From Vibrio mediterranei (lineage in GTDB: Bacteria; Pseudomonadota; Gammaproteobacteria; Enterobacterales; Vibrionaceae): DNA of 64,000 nt. The position numbers were made by a program, and so were the translations under genes. The stretch is taken from NCBI RefSeq assembly GCF_900088415.1, contig NZ_FLLQ01000002.1:434001-498000 (forward strand), read 5' to 3'. Below the pieces are notes generated by a model, which made no database searches, had not been told where the DNA came from, and saw only the letters and a program-made list of their open reading frames with translations. Shown one piece after another: positions 36,080-45,323 of the stretch. Each line of letters starts with the position of its first letter. Position 1 is the first letter of the stretch.

Positions 36080-36835
36080 TTATTGTATGCTGACACTTAT
36101 TGGTAACGTAGCCTTCCAAGGCCCCTGTATATCAAAGACACGGATGTAGGATGACTTTAACGTAATGAGCCTAGACTGAGATATTTCCTCCCAACTAGTG
36201 GAATTAAGAACATCATCAAGCCATTGAATAGTTGGCGCGACTACAGTATCTAAAGATCGTGCACCTTTATAAACTTCGCTATAATTCTCTTGGTTAAGGC
36301 TTAGGATACTTGCTGCATTAATTGATTGTGCTGCTAAATCCGATTGTGTTTCATATACCACACCTTCTTTTTTAGCAGCTAGGGCTGCGCTCGCGGTGTA
36401 TTTAACTCTAAGCCAACCATCTCTTTTACCACCCCGAAAAACCGCCACGTCAGAAAAACACTCTTGTTCATAACAGCGACTATCGACCATAGTTTCGCCA
36501 ATGGTAATTGAGGGAACTAACCCCAATTGGCCAATAGTAGCAGGTACTGTCATAAAACCTTCAAGAAGAGGTAAGTCATAGATACCAATGTCAAAGTTAG
36601 CGAGTATGCCATCTTTATCGGTCCCAGTACTTCTTAACGTTTTTGCTCCAGTTAATTTTTGCCTTGTTGTATCAGGAATTCTCCATACCCAAGTGGGGTT
36701 TTGATCAATAATAACGCCGGACAACTCTACGTTTGAAGTGAATAAGTTATTACTCATATCCGAGAAATTAGCGTTTGCAGAACTTATAAATGTCATACTC
36801 GAGGATATCATGATAGCCATCAATGTTTTTTTCAT
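36080..36835 (-). CDS. K88/FaeG-like fimbrial subunit, copy 1
   Basis: 251 residues with a signal peptide ending at ANA and AAGGAAG before the ATG. Mature start FTSNVELSGVIIDQNPTWVW and end GPWKATLPISVSIQ follow the same plan as copy 2 and as FaeG of K88 (F4) fimbriae. A close cysteine pair (CYEQEC) sits at the place of the pair in copy 2. In K88 the FaeG position, directly after faeF, encodes the major subunit that is also the adhesin; that role is inferred here. Confidence 0.65.
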   Translation of the reverse strand: MKKTLMAIMISSSMTFISSANANFSDMSNNLFTSNVELSGVIIDQNPTWVWRIPDTTRQKLTGAKTLRSTGTDKDGILANFDIGIYDLPLLEGFMTVPATIGQLGLVPSITIGETMVDSRCYEQECFSDVAVFRGGKRDGWLRVKYTASAALAAKKEGVVYETQSDLAAQSINAASILSLNQENYSEVYKGARSLDTVVAPTIQWLDDVLNSTSWEEISQSRLITLKSSYIRVFDIQGPWKATLPISVSIQ

Positions 36836-36992
36836 TGTACTTCCTTATTATGTTTTTACCGCTATTACCACCCTAAGATTGACATATTTCAAATGCTTAG
36901 CCATTGATAACAACAGTGATACTTTATTGTTATCCCTTACAACAAAATAACGATAACAACGAGAGCTAAATCTGAGCTGAATACATTACCAG

Positions 36993-37493
36993 TTATCCAA
37001 CCCCTTCAACTTCTATTGCAAACTCAATCCCTCCTCTATAGCTTTTAGGCATGGTTATTTTTATTGCTTGATTAATTTTAAGTTTGATATTTTTAAAGCG
37101 AGGCAATGCTGTAATTTCCACAGTATCCCCTACTTGCTTCCCATTGATACTTACTTTTCTTTCGTCAGCTATTAGCTCTACATTAGCAAATGTGGCTACA
37201 TCGCTACCAGTTGATGATGTCACTTTTACTAGGACTTCACCTCGATGGTTTTTTAGCAGTGTAGCATTAGCAATTCTCAAATATTTTAATTTCCCATCTA
37301 AGTCCGCATCATTTACTGATAATAACACTGGATCTTCTAATGTTTTTTCTATTTGCAATCTATCATTATTCACAACTCCATTAACCAAACCTAGAGATTG
37401 GTTTCTTACGTATTTTGTTGTACCCTCAGCAGCTGCTGTATAAGAAAATAGATAACCTACTAATATCATTAATAGCAAGAAAAATAGTCGCAT
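36993..37493 (-). CDS. Putative minor fimbrial subunit (FaeF position)
   Basis: 166 residues from ATG 37493, which is one base beyond the chaperone stop and has GGGG upstream; a longer frame to 37517 would overlap the chaperone. A signal peptide ends near AAA-EG. The mature part is beta-rich with alternating hydrophobic residues, ends in a strand (GGIEFAIEVEGVG), and contains no cysteine. I do not recognise a clear family. Size, export signal and position between chaperone and FaeG-like gene match faeF of K88. Confidence 0.6.
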   Translation of the reverse strand: MRLFFLLLMILVGYLFSYTAAAEGTTKYVRNQSLGLVNGVVNNDRLQIEKTLEDPVLLSVNDADLDGKLKYLRIANATLLKNHRGEVLVKVTSSTGSDVATFANVELIADERKVSINGKQVGDTVEITALPRFKNIKLKINQAIKITMPKSYRGGIEFAIEVEGVG

Positions 37494-37494
37494 A

Positions 37495-38184
37495 TTAGTC
37501 ATCCCCTGGACCATCAAGGATATATGTATTCACACTTCCAAAATCATTTAATGCTGAGACGGAGTGTATCTGATTACCAGTTACATTAATCCTGTCTCCT
37601 GGTTTAAACATTTTTAGGCCACTATTAGCTTCTTTGCTAAATTCAATAGCTTCCCCCTTAGCATTCTGAACACTCGCGATTGTGAATATATAAGGTGTCG
37701 TATTAACTAACCACTGCTCACCAGGTAAATGTTCTACTGTTAAGTTTTTTTCTGCACCAAGACGACCTTCTGCAATGGCTTCGGGTCTGTATATCAACTT
37801 AACCCGTGTACGAATTGCGATTGCAAGTCCACTTCCTTTTCCAGCGGGAGGAATTTCTTGCAAATTCAACCAATAAATTGATTCTTTATCATTCGGCATA
37901 TGGTCGGATACTTTCATTATCCTAAACACCTGTGTACGACCCTTATTTATTTTGAAAAATGACGGAGTCGCGATAAAGGACGGGCGCGTATCATTCTCCA
38001 CAATATTTTCAACCCAAATTTGCGCGCCATAATCTTCCTTAGAGCGATTATCTACTGTTGCTGAAATAAACTGACCGTCTCCTTTATAGATATAACGTGT
38101 AGCGTCTAACGCCAACGAAGCGATGGCCTCATTCGTGAATAATATTGAGCTCAAGGCAAACGTTAATATAAGTTTAATTTTCAC
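37495..38184 (-). CDS. Periplasmic fimbrial chaperone (PapD family)
   Basis: Chaperone that donates a strand to newly exported subunits and delivers them to the usher. I start it at GTG 38184 (AGAGG upstream), which gives 229 residues and a proper signal peptide (KIKLILTFALSSILF to about AIA); the ATG at 38250 would put 22 hydrophilic residues before it. Family features: RSKEDYGAQIWVEN, the conserved YWLNLQEIPP, and IRTRVKLIYRP with the subunit-anchoring Arg/Lys. It overlaps the end of the usher by 11 bases. Confidence 0.9.
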   Translation of the reverse strand: MKIKLILTFALSSILFTNEAIASLALDATRYIYKGDGQFISATVDNRSKEDYGAQIWVENIVENDTRPSFIATPSFFKINKGRTQVFRIMKVSDHMPNDKESIYWLNLQEIPPAGKGSGLAIAIRTRVKLIYRPEAIAEGRLGAEKNLTVEHLPGEQWLVNTTPYIFTIASVQNAKGEAIEFSKEANSGLKMFKPGDRINVTGNQIHSVSALNDFGSVNTYILDGPGDD

Positions 38185-40528
38185 ACATAACCTCTTGTAA
38201 TTGTGTTGTTTGTTTGATGGACGAGGTGGGGATTTCGCAATCTCCGACACGAAAACTCTTTAATTCATCGATAGAGTTAACAAATAAAATACCGTTTTGA
38301 GTAACGAAACCTAACGGAGTGCCGTCGTTCGATTCTGCCCACGTACCACTCTGCACAAAAGCGCCTTGTTTATTCTTTATTTGAAACAGATATCTAAGTA
38401 CTTTTACCGATTCAAATGGTAAAAACACTACTGCACCACCGGTCGGTACAACGCGTTTTTCAGTCTCTAATAACTCAATATCCGTAGGCAACGTATCACC
38501 AGACAACCTAATACGGTTTTCTCGATAGGCACTCGCAGGAACTACCGCATTACCTTTAGACGTCGAGCGATATGGAGACGAGGAAAACTTGACTCCTTCA
38601 GTATCCGCAACATTCGCAACAATGAGAGTGTCTGCTCTCGTTCCGGTAAATATCATGTCGCGCTCTGTAGGCAACAGAATCACCGAACCACTTGTCGACG
38701 CTGAACCTGTCGTTTGCCCATTCGATTGAGATAATCTTCCCCGTAATGAAGCACGTTCTGCTTGATATCCCGTACTCACTGAATAGGTTTTGCTATCACT
38801 GTCACCTGACCAGTTGATATTTGCGGAGTAATTTGCTTTCTCTCCAATTGACGAAGATACCCCGGTTGAGTAATTGCTACTCCCATTATCATTCGTCGTC
38901 ACCGTGCTATAAGTTGAGTAATTTGAACCACCTATACTAAAAGGTACCGACAGTGATAACGAACCACTGAGTTCCGAGCCGTTGCCTGATTGGCTATATG
39001 ATGTCACAAGTGACACATTGAACTTCGGAAATTGTAATGATGCTCTGGCATTAATTCCGGAATTGTCCGCAACATCCTCCCAATAAGAACGCTTCCAACC
39101 ACGGAACCCTACACTTAGGTTAGTGGTGATTCGGTGGGAAAGTCCTAAGTTATATTGTGACTTCAAGCTGCTGCCATAACGAGCTCCCTCTGCATCAGGA
39201 GCAAAGTTTGAAAACTCCGTGTATCCCTGAGACAAGTATTGTGCGCTAGTTACTTGTAACGACGTACTTTTGTTCAATTTCTTACCGTAAGTCATCGATA
39301 CTCTACCCCCAGTCGCGCTGCTGTTGTCATCATATATCGCATGGGAGTAAGCACTTTGGGCTCCTAAAGTCCCCCAGTGACCAAGCCCTCTTACCAGGCC
39401 GGCGCCAAAAGCTACGTATTTGGCATGAAGTAGAACGCTCGTTTTAAGCGTGAAGTTCTCAAAGCCATAACCAACATTACCCGCCCAAAAAAGACCATTT
39501 AGGTCGTTGGTACCACTTTGGCGTAACCCTGAGTAAACACTGTATTCGTAGTCTCCAGAGCTAAGCATGTTTGGAATAACCGTTAGTGGGTAGACTTGAG
39601 TTAGTACTGAACCATCTTCTTCCGTAATAGTCATCGTTACGTCTCCACTGCTTAATAGACGCACGTCGCGAATTTCAAAAGGGCCTGCTGGAACCGATTC
39701 GATATAAATCGTGCTCCCGCTCTGACTTAATACGACTTTGGCGTTACTTTTTGCAATACCCGAAAAAACAGGCGAATATCCGATTTCATTGGCACGCATG
39801 TTACTATTGCTGACCAAACCAACACCCATCAAGCTCGCTCCACCAATTAGCGAGTTAGAGGTAAATGTTCTACCTATGGTCAAGTCCGATTTCCAATCAT
39901 AAAGTGCACGTCTCGCACTGCCTGTTGAAATATTCACATCACTTTCACTGATACTTATGAACGAGTCACCCACCCATTTTCCTGCGTTTGCTAATAGACC
40001 CAGAGACCCATAACTGCTTGTTCCAACTTTATTTACATTGGTACTAGCTGAGTAATTCATTCTTAAGGCGGGGATACCATAATCCCATTCCAATACTGCC
40101 TTTTGTTTTTTATCAAGCCCTTTTTGTGGTATTTTAAAGTTTATATTCTGGGTCGAAAAGTCCATATTTACCGTTGTATTTATATCATTAGCAATAACAT
40201 AACATTGACGTTCTTTATTTATATTCTTAGCGTAGAAGTCAGTATTTATATTTATGCCAGCGTCCCTAAGCCACTGCTCGCTTAAACATAAGTCACTCTT
40301 GTCCTCAGGTAAAATATTGAGTATGCGTTTGCCGATATGTTTATCGTTCAATTCCACGTCAACCAGAAATCGACCGGGCATAAATTTATTGGTAGAATCA
40401 TCCCAAGCCTTCATATCAGCTCTATTTCCGCCCCGAACAAACCCCCAATTGAGCTCACCAGCATGAGGGTATGATGTCGTCAGAATAAACAATACACCGC
40501 ACATCAACCCGCTAAAACAGTTATTCAT
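38174..40528 (-). CDS. Fimbrial outer membrane usher
   Basis: 784 residues: the outer membrane pore that takes up chaperone-subunit complexes and assembles the pilus. A signal peptide (to about PHA) is followed by an N-terminal domain (LNWGFVRGG, then FLVDVELN and CLSEQWLRDAGI), a long 24-strand barrel rich in Ser/Gly/Tyr, and C-terminal domains with GGAVVFLPFE. Its start overlaps the pilin gene by eight bases. Ushers of K88 type are of similar length (FaeD about 800). Confidence 0.93.
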   Translation of the reverse strand: MNNCFSGLMCGVLFILTTSYPHAGELNWGFVRGGNRADMKAWDDSTNKFMPGRFLVDVELNDKHIGKRILNILPEDKSDLCLSEQWLRDAGININTDFYAKNINKERQCYVIANDINTTVNMDFSTQNINFKIPQKGLDKKQKAVLEWDYGIPALRMNYSASTNVNKVGTSSYGSLGLLANAGKWVGDSFISISESDVNISTGSARRALYDWKSDLTIGRTFTSNSLIGGASLMGVGLVSNSNMRANEIGYSPVFSGIAKSNAKVVLSQSGSTIYIESVPAGPFEIRDVRLLSSGDVTMTITEEDGSVLTQVYPLTVIPNMLSSGDYEYSVYSGLRQSGTNDLNGLFWAGNVGYGFENFTLKTSVLLHAKYVAFGAGLVRGLGHWGTLGAQSAYSHAIYDDNSSATGGRVSMTYGKKLNKSTSLQVTSAQYLSQGYTEFSNFAPDAEGARYGSSLKSQYNLGLSHRITTNLSVGFRGWKRSYWEDVADNSGINARASLQFPKFNVSLVTSYSQSGNGSELSGSLSLSVPFSIGGSNYSTYSTVTTNDNGSSNYSTGVSSSIGEKANYSANINWSGDSDSKTYSVSTGYQAERASLRGRLSQSNGQTTGSASTSGSVILLPTERDMIFTGTRADTLIVANVADTEGVKFSSSPYRSTSKGNAVVPASAYRENRIRLSGDTLPTDIELLETEKRVVPTGGAVVFLPFESVKVLRYLFQIKNKQGAFVQSGTWAESNDGTPLGFVTQNGILFVNSIDELKSFRVGDCEIPTSSIKQTTQLQEVMCEN

Positions 40529-41087
40529 AGGACACCACCAATGACAAAGAACCGCTATAGGTTCCAGACGTAGCGCTATCTAAGCCCTCGACACGAGCTT
40601 TGAAGTTAAATACACCTTGGGTTGCGAAGCTTGACGGATAAGATAGTACATTGTTATCAGCTGTTATTTTTGCAACACTACTCACGTGTCCGGAATCGAC
40701 AGAAGAGATGGCTATGCGAACACCATCACCAGCTCCACGGGTAACAACACCTCTCGAATCTAACTGGTCAGCCCCTTCATCTCCGAACTTAAACTTCACC
40801 AGACCAGAACTTCCAGCTTTAAAGGCGCTGCATCCTGGCTGCTCCGCGCCTGGTTCAAACAAGTTAATAACAATAGATTTCTCTGGCATGCCAGTTCTTG
40901 TCGACTTGTTGTACACACCAAAATCAATAACACCTTCAGAAAGACTTCGAGCGCTACCGTCGCTGATTGTTATCGTACATACAGATGCGACAACGTTCCC
41001 ACTGATGTTAGTTTTTACGCTGATTAGAGAAGCAGCAAAGCAATTACTAGATAAAATAACAAACAGAATAGGTAACATATTTTTCAT
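40521..41087 (-). CDS. Type-1-like minor fimbrial subunit (FaeC position)
   Basis: 188 residues. A signal peptide ends at CFA (about residue 18). The mature subunit has the type 1 pilin features: an early cysteine (ASVCTITI) paired with a second one (QPGCSAFK), and a C-terminal beta-zipper strand ending in GSLSLVVSYE with the penultimate tyrosine. First gene of the operon, like faeC, which encodes the tip-associated minor subunit. Its upstream region (41088-41720) should hold the operon promoter. Confidence 0.8.
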   Translation of the reverse strand: MKNMLPILFVILSSNCFAASLISVKTNISGNVVASVCTITISDGSARSLSEGVIDFGVYNKSTRTGMPEKSIVINLFEPGAEQPGCSAFKAGSSGLVKFKFGDEGADQLDSRGVVTRGAGDGVRIAISSVDSGHVSSVAKITADNNVLSYPSSFATQGVFNFKARVEGLDSATSGTYSGSLSLVVSYE

Positions 41088-41720
41088 AGCAGTTTGATAC
41101 CTCGGGCAGTTAAAAAACTTGGGATTTCGAATTTAAAAAAACGAAAAAAACTAAACTTGCAAACAATTAAACCGGGAAACACCAATTAATTAAAGTAAGC
41201 AAAAATAATAATTTATTTTTATATCAATAATAAAAATAAGCTCAGGAGAGCCTTGATCAGATTGATAAAACCTCAACTCTATTAAAGTTAGCCGCGCAAC
41301 TAAAGGCGCCAATCAGAACATACAAGCCATAGATAAATCGGAATTTTGAGGAATTAATTAATAGATATATAATCCATCCATAAAAATTACATATCACATT
41401 ACCAAACTGGTTATAAACTTTTACTACTCTCCTAACGCTAGCAAGAAAAAATAATGACATAAGTTAGATATTTTAGAACAATCACATTGCCTATTACGGC
41501 TGTTACGATTTATTTTTGATCTCGACACTAATACGAAAAGAGAGCTATTAAGTTAACAGAGGGTATGTCTAGCGTTGTAAGTTTGATATTCTTATCATGT
41601 TTTTAGGGGTTATGTTTTAGGTCAGCTACTCTAGTAATAGTAGAACCATTTACATAATGCAGTCTTGAGACTCTGATTTTTGTTTCGCTCGCTGGCTATT
41701 CTTAGGGATTAAAAAACGCA
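41088..41720. other. 633-bp AT-rich region upstream of the fimbrial operon
   Basis: Very AT-rich, between the divergent pilin and K+ channel genes. No gene that I can support: a 67-codon minus-strand frame (41257-41460) has no ribosome site or family. GATC occurs at 41255 and 41519. The operon promoter presumably lies in the part nearest 41088. Confidence 0.55.
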
Positions 41721-42563
41721 ATGGATAATAATCGCTTACAACATCAACTTTACGTCATCATTTTTGGGCACTCCACTCGAGCCGGGCGTGCTTTTGATAT
41801 CACACTGATCATTGCAATTCTTCTCTCGCTCACCGTACTGATTCTTCATTCAATAGAAGGCTTCGCATCGGATTGGGACAATGAGTTCGTAATAATTGAA
41901 TACATCTTCACTGGACTATTCACTGTTGAATACCTTTTAAGACTCTATTGCTCGCCCAAACCTAAAGCCTACGCAACAAGCTTTTATGGTGTGGTGGATT
42001 TATTGGCGATCTTGCCAACCTATCTGGCACTGCTCTTCCCTTCAGCTTCTTTTATGGGTGTCATAAGGTTGCTACGTATCATGCGGATCTTCCGGATCCT
42101 AAAGTTGGTTCGCTACCTTCAGGATTCCAATATACTGCTACGTTCTTTACTACTGTCACGCCGAAAGATAATTGTGTTTTTTAGTACGGTCGCCATTTTA
42201 GTGACGATTTTTGGTGCCCTGATATTTGTTATTGAAGGTCCCGAGAATGGCTTCACAAGTATTCCACAAAGTATCTATTGGGCTATTGTCACTATTACTA
42301 CGGTTGGATACGGCGATTTGATTCCCAGCACCCCACTTGGGAAAGCGCTAGCGTCGCTGACTATGTTACTCGGCTACTCCATACTTGCCGTACCGACCGG
42401 AATCATCACGGCCGAACTGAATCAGGAGATGAATGCTCACCGTAGCCTAGTTAAGTGCCCAAACTGTTCGAAAGCAGGTCATGAAAGTGATGCTTTGTAT
42501 TGCAAGTACTGTGGTAGTGAGCTCGCCGAGCCCGATGAACGTGTCGTTATAAAATCAGATTAA
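41721..42563 (+). CDS. Voltage-gated-type potassium channel with C-terminal zinc ribbon
   Basis: Six-helix cation channel of 280 residues. S1-S3 span about 22-105. S4 is a run of regularly spaced arginines (RLLRIMRIFRILKLVRYL, about 119-136), the voltage sensor pattern. The pore has the K+ filter TTVGYGD (about 195-201). After S6 (about 215-235) a short cytoplasmic tail carries a C-x2-C ... C-x2-C zinc-ribbon motif (CPNC and CKYC, about 250-271), an uncommon C-terminus for a bacterial Kv-type channel. It is divergent from the fimbrial operon. Confidence 0.9.
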   Translation: MDNNRLQHQLYVIIFGHSTRAGRAFDITLIIAILLSLTVLILHSIEGFASDWDNEFVIIEYIFTGLFTVEYLLRLYCSPKPKAYATSFYGVVDLLAILPTYLALLFPSASFMGVIRLLRIMRIFRILKLVRYLQDSNILLRSLLLSRRKIIVFFSTVAILVTIFGALIFVIEGPENGFTSIPQSIYWAIVTITTVGYGDLIPSTPLGKALASLTMLLGYSILAVPTGIITAELNQEMNAHRSLVKCPNCSKAGHESDALYCKYCGSELAEPDERVVIKSD

Positions 42564-42603
42564 AAGAATGATATGTCGCTGAGTAACCGCAAAAAGCAGA
42601 TAC

Positions 42604-42629
42604 AAAAAAGCCCTCTTTCAAGGGCTTTA
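42604..42629. terminator. Bidirectional terminator between the K+ channel gene and asd
   Basis: AAAGCCCT pairs with AGGGCTTT around a short loop between convergent genes. Confidence 0.8.
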
Positions 42630-42650
42630 GTCTTATCTAATAGATAACAA

Positions 42651-43769
42651 TTAACACGTCTTTTCCGCCAAGATTATGCGCAGCGTACGACGCAATGGCT
42701 CCGCCGCGCCCCACAGCAATTGGTCACCCACAGTAAATGCATTGAGAAAATCATCACCCATCGCCATCTTTCTTAGACGACCAACAGGGATAGACATCGT
42801 GCCGGTGACTTTCGCCGGAGTCAGTTCTTGAGCGGTAATGTCACGCTCATTCGGGATAACTTTAACCCAGTCATTGTGAGTGGCGATGATCTCTTCGATT
42901 TCATCCATTGGTACATCTTGCTTAAGCTTGATTGTGAGTGCTTGAGCATGACAACGCATCGCGCCGATACGAACACAAGTACCATCGATAGCAATTGGGT
43001 TGCCATCCGTACCAAGAATCTTGTTGGCTTCAACGCCAGCTTTCCACTCTTCTTTACTTTGACCGTTATCGCGTTTTACGTCGATCCATGGAATGAGAGA
43101 GCCTGCCAAAGGCACACCAAATTGATCCGTAGGGAAAGAAGACGAACGAATAGTCTCAGCCACTTTACGGTCGATATCTAGAATCGAACTAGCAGGGTTT
43201 GCAAGCTCTGAAGAGACCGCATCATTGACCACACCCATTTGTGAAATTAGCTCACGCATGTTTTTGGCACCAGCACCAGAAGCAGCTTGATACGTCATGG
43301 CACTCATCCATTCGACCATGCCTTTTTCATACAGGCCACCTAAACCGAGCAACATCAAGCTCACGGTACAGTTACCACCAACAAAGGTGTTTGTGCCTTT
43401 AACTAGACCATCTTGAATCTGACCTAAGTTCACTGGATCTAAAGTGATGATGGAGTCTTTGTCCATACGGAGAGTAGAAGCTGCATCAATCCAATAGCCT
43501 TTCCAACCAGCTTGACGTAATGCAGGATAAACTTTTTCGGTGTAGCTACCACCTTGACAGGTAATGACTGCATCAAGTTGTTTCAAGCTTTCGATATCAA
43601 AAGCATCTTGAAGCATACCGGCATCTTTGCCGAAGTTAGGGGCTGGGATACCTACTTGAGAGGTACTGTAGAATACTGGTTCGATAACGTCGAAGTCTTT
43701 TTCTTCGACCATACGCTGCATCAATACCGAACCAACCATGCCGCGCCAACCAACTAAACCTACTCTCAT
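42651..43769 (-). CDS. asd: Aspartate-semialdehyde dehydrogenase
   Basis: Reduces aspartyl phosphate to aspartate semialdehyde, the branch point to lysine (and diaminopimelate), threonine and methionine. The NADP-binding start is [11 protein letters not shown]; the catalytic Cys134 is in GGNCTVSLM; substrate-binding residues are in [13 protein letters not shown]. 372 residues, E. coli type (367). A single gene; I see no recognisable riboswitch upstream. Confidence 0.97.
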   Translation of the reverse strand: MRVGLVGWRGMVGSVLMQRMVEEKDFDVIEPVFYSTSQVGIPAPNFGKDAGMLQDAFDIESLKQLDAVITCQGGSYTEKVYPALRQAGWKGYWIDAASTLRMDKDSIITLDPVNLGQIQDGLVKGTNTFVGGNCTVSLMLLGLGGLYEKGMVEWMSAMTYQAASGAGAKNMRELISQMGVVNDAVSSELANPASSILDIDRKVAETIRSSSFPTDQFGVPLAGSLIPWIDVKRDNGQSKEEWKAGVEANKILGTDGNPIAIDGTCVRIGAMRCHAQALTIKLKQDVPMDEIEEIIATHNDWVKVIPNERDITAQELTPAKVTGTMSIPVGRLRKMAMGDDFLNAFTVGDQLLWGAAEPLRRTLRIILAEKTC

Positions 43770-43911
43770 TGAATTACTCTCCGTGTGAATTTAAAAAAGG
43801 CTCCTCCATCTATAAAATTTTCCGAGCCATAACACAAGAGTAAAGTAACAATAAGTGTGTCTTTTTTTAACTAACCCTACCAGTTTTGCTAATTTGAGAA
43901 GATTAAGTTGT

Positions 43912-43935
43912 AAAAAAAGCCCCAATACGGGGCTT
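43912..43935 (-). terminator. Terminator of the lipoprotein gene
   Basis: On the minus strand AAGCCCC pairs with GGGGCTT and is followed by a seven-T run, just after the 43944 stop codon. Confidence 0.88.
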
Positions 43936-43943
43936 CTATAAAT

Positions 43944-45146
43944 TTATGCGCTTGTTTTACTCTCTTTTCTTGCTTGAACCTTCTTACCAAGGATGTAGCC
44001 AAGTCCAAGAGGTGCAAAAAAGATCACCAAAATAAACAAGATAAAGTAAACAATAGTGCTTTTAATCAGTTGGATAAGTTTTTCTACAGCTAACGTTACG
44101 ACATCTTGAGAAATCTTGTCGAGGTCCTGAGCAAACAATTCTCGCTCTTGATTTACGATAAGCGCGATTTCCTTACGTTCACGCTCAACCATTTTAATCA
44201 GCTCTTCACGCTCTCTCGCCACCATGTCGTCAAGGGCTTGTCTTTCCGCGCTTAGCTGCGTCAACTTATCTTGAGTCTTGGCATCCAGATCATTGAGTAG
44301 TGGCTGCAATTCAATCGCCATCTTCTGCGCAAGGTCTCTCATGTATTCGGGATTATTGTTAACGAAGTCCTGAAACGCGTCTGCACTCAATTGGAAACTT
44401 TGGATAGCTCCTCGAATATCATCACCATTTACGTTGCTGTTTAAAGCAATCAGCTGCGCTTTCCACGTCATTAGCTTTGGTGTTTGTTCCGACATAAGAG
44501 ATAAACGATCCGAGACATCCGATAGAGCTTCTGGCATGGTTCCAAGCGTTGTTGTAACTTCACTTTCGTCGATCCCCTGCGCTTTTAACCACTCACGATA
44601 AGCCGGTGTTCTGGAAAAAGTTAGATTTTCAAAAGGGTGTAATGCAGCGAATTTCTCGACAAACTCTTTGCTAGTAGCGTAGTTATCACCTTTGAACAAG
44701 GATTTTGCTAACTTATCAATTTCGTTGCTAAGCTGCTGAGACACTTGTTTAGCATCATCACTTGTAAACAGAGCTTGACCATTGCCTTGGTTGAAAAAGT
44801 TATTCATCTGGATCGTAAACACCCACGAATCGATCAAACCCGCAGTTGGCGAAACTTGATAAGCAGCTTGCTGTAGACCCTCTTCGGCATGGATTTTCCA
44901 AAGTAACACGTACGATTGGTTCATCACGTCATTTTCAGGATACTGAGCTGCAAGTGAGTCCGCTGTTGATTCAACTTGGCTAAAAAACTCACGACTGTAT
45001 TCTCGCGTCATCAAGCGCATATTCAATTCTTGCTTCGTCAGCGGGGTCGTTTGACTATCGAGCTGTACCTCGAGAAGTGAGCAGCCTGAGAGAGCTACCA
45101 TGAGCAGTAGCAAAAGAAAATTGCGAGTGGCGCGCAATGCGTTCAT
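43944..45146 (-). CDS. Uncharacterised lipoprotein with coiled coil and C-terminal membrane helix
   Basis: 400 residues from the ATG at 45146 (a longer frame to 45206 adds non-conserved sequence). The start is a lipoprotein signal with lipobox LSGCS. A long helical part follows, including a charged coiled coil (about 280-345, runs such as REREELIKMVERERKEIA), and a single hydrophobic helix (about 365-388, IVYFILFILVIFFAPLGLGY) precedes a basic tail. So one end is lipid-anchored and the other may span a membrane. I recognise no functional family. Its upstream neighbour on the same strand is a membrane Hpt protein. Confidence 0.7.
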   Translation of the reverse strand: MNALRATRNFLLLLLMVALSGCSLLEVQLDSQTTPLTKQELNMRLMTREYSREFFSQVESTADSLAAQYPENDVMNQSYVLLWKIHAEEGLQQAAYQVSPTAGLIDSWVFTIQMNNFFNQGNGQALFTSDDAKQVSQQLSNEIDKLAKSLFKGDNYATSKEFVEKFAALHPFENLTFSRTPAYREWLKAQGIDESEVTTTLGTMPEALSDVSDRLSLMSEQTPKLMTWKAQLIALNSNVNGDDIRGAIQSFQLSADAFQDFVNNNPEYMRDLAQKMAIELQPLLNDLDAKTQDKLTQLSAERQALDDMVAREREELIKMVERERKEIALIVNQERELFAQDLDKISQDVVTLAVEKLIQLIKSTIVYFILFILVIFFAPLGLGYILGKKVQARKESKTSA

Positions 45147-45323
45147 CAAAAAAGCCTCTGATCGTGAATAAATGTACAACACATTCATTATACTTATAAA
45201 ACACAAAGTTCTCGCTAAGTGTCAGTATTTTTGAGTGATTTTGACAAACTCTTTTCTTGGTGCACGTTCAGCCTTAAACCTAAATGCGTGAAAGCCTTAG
45301 GCTGTTTTCGCTAATTCAAAGTG

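Noticed and set aside
41257..41460. 67-codon minus-strand frame upstream of the pilin gene
   Set aside because: No ribosome site, no recognisable family, and located in a very AT-rich promoter region.
41088..41720. Possible Dam/Lrp phase-variation switch (two GATC sites) before the fimbrial operon, as in pap
   Set aside because: The GATC sites are 264 bases apart, not the roughly 100 of pap-type switches, and two in 633 bases is close to chance. No PapI-like gene is present.
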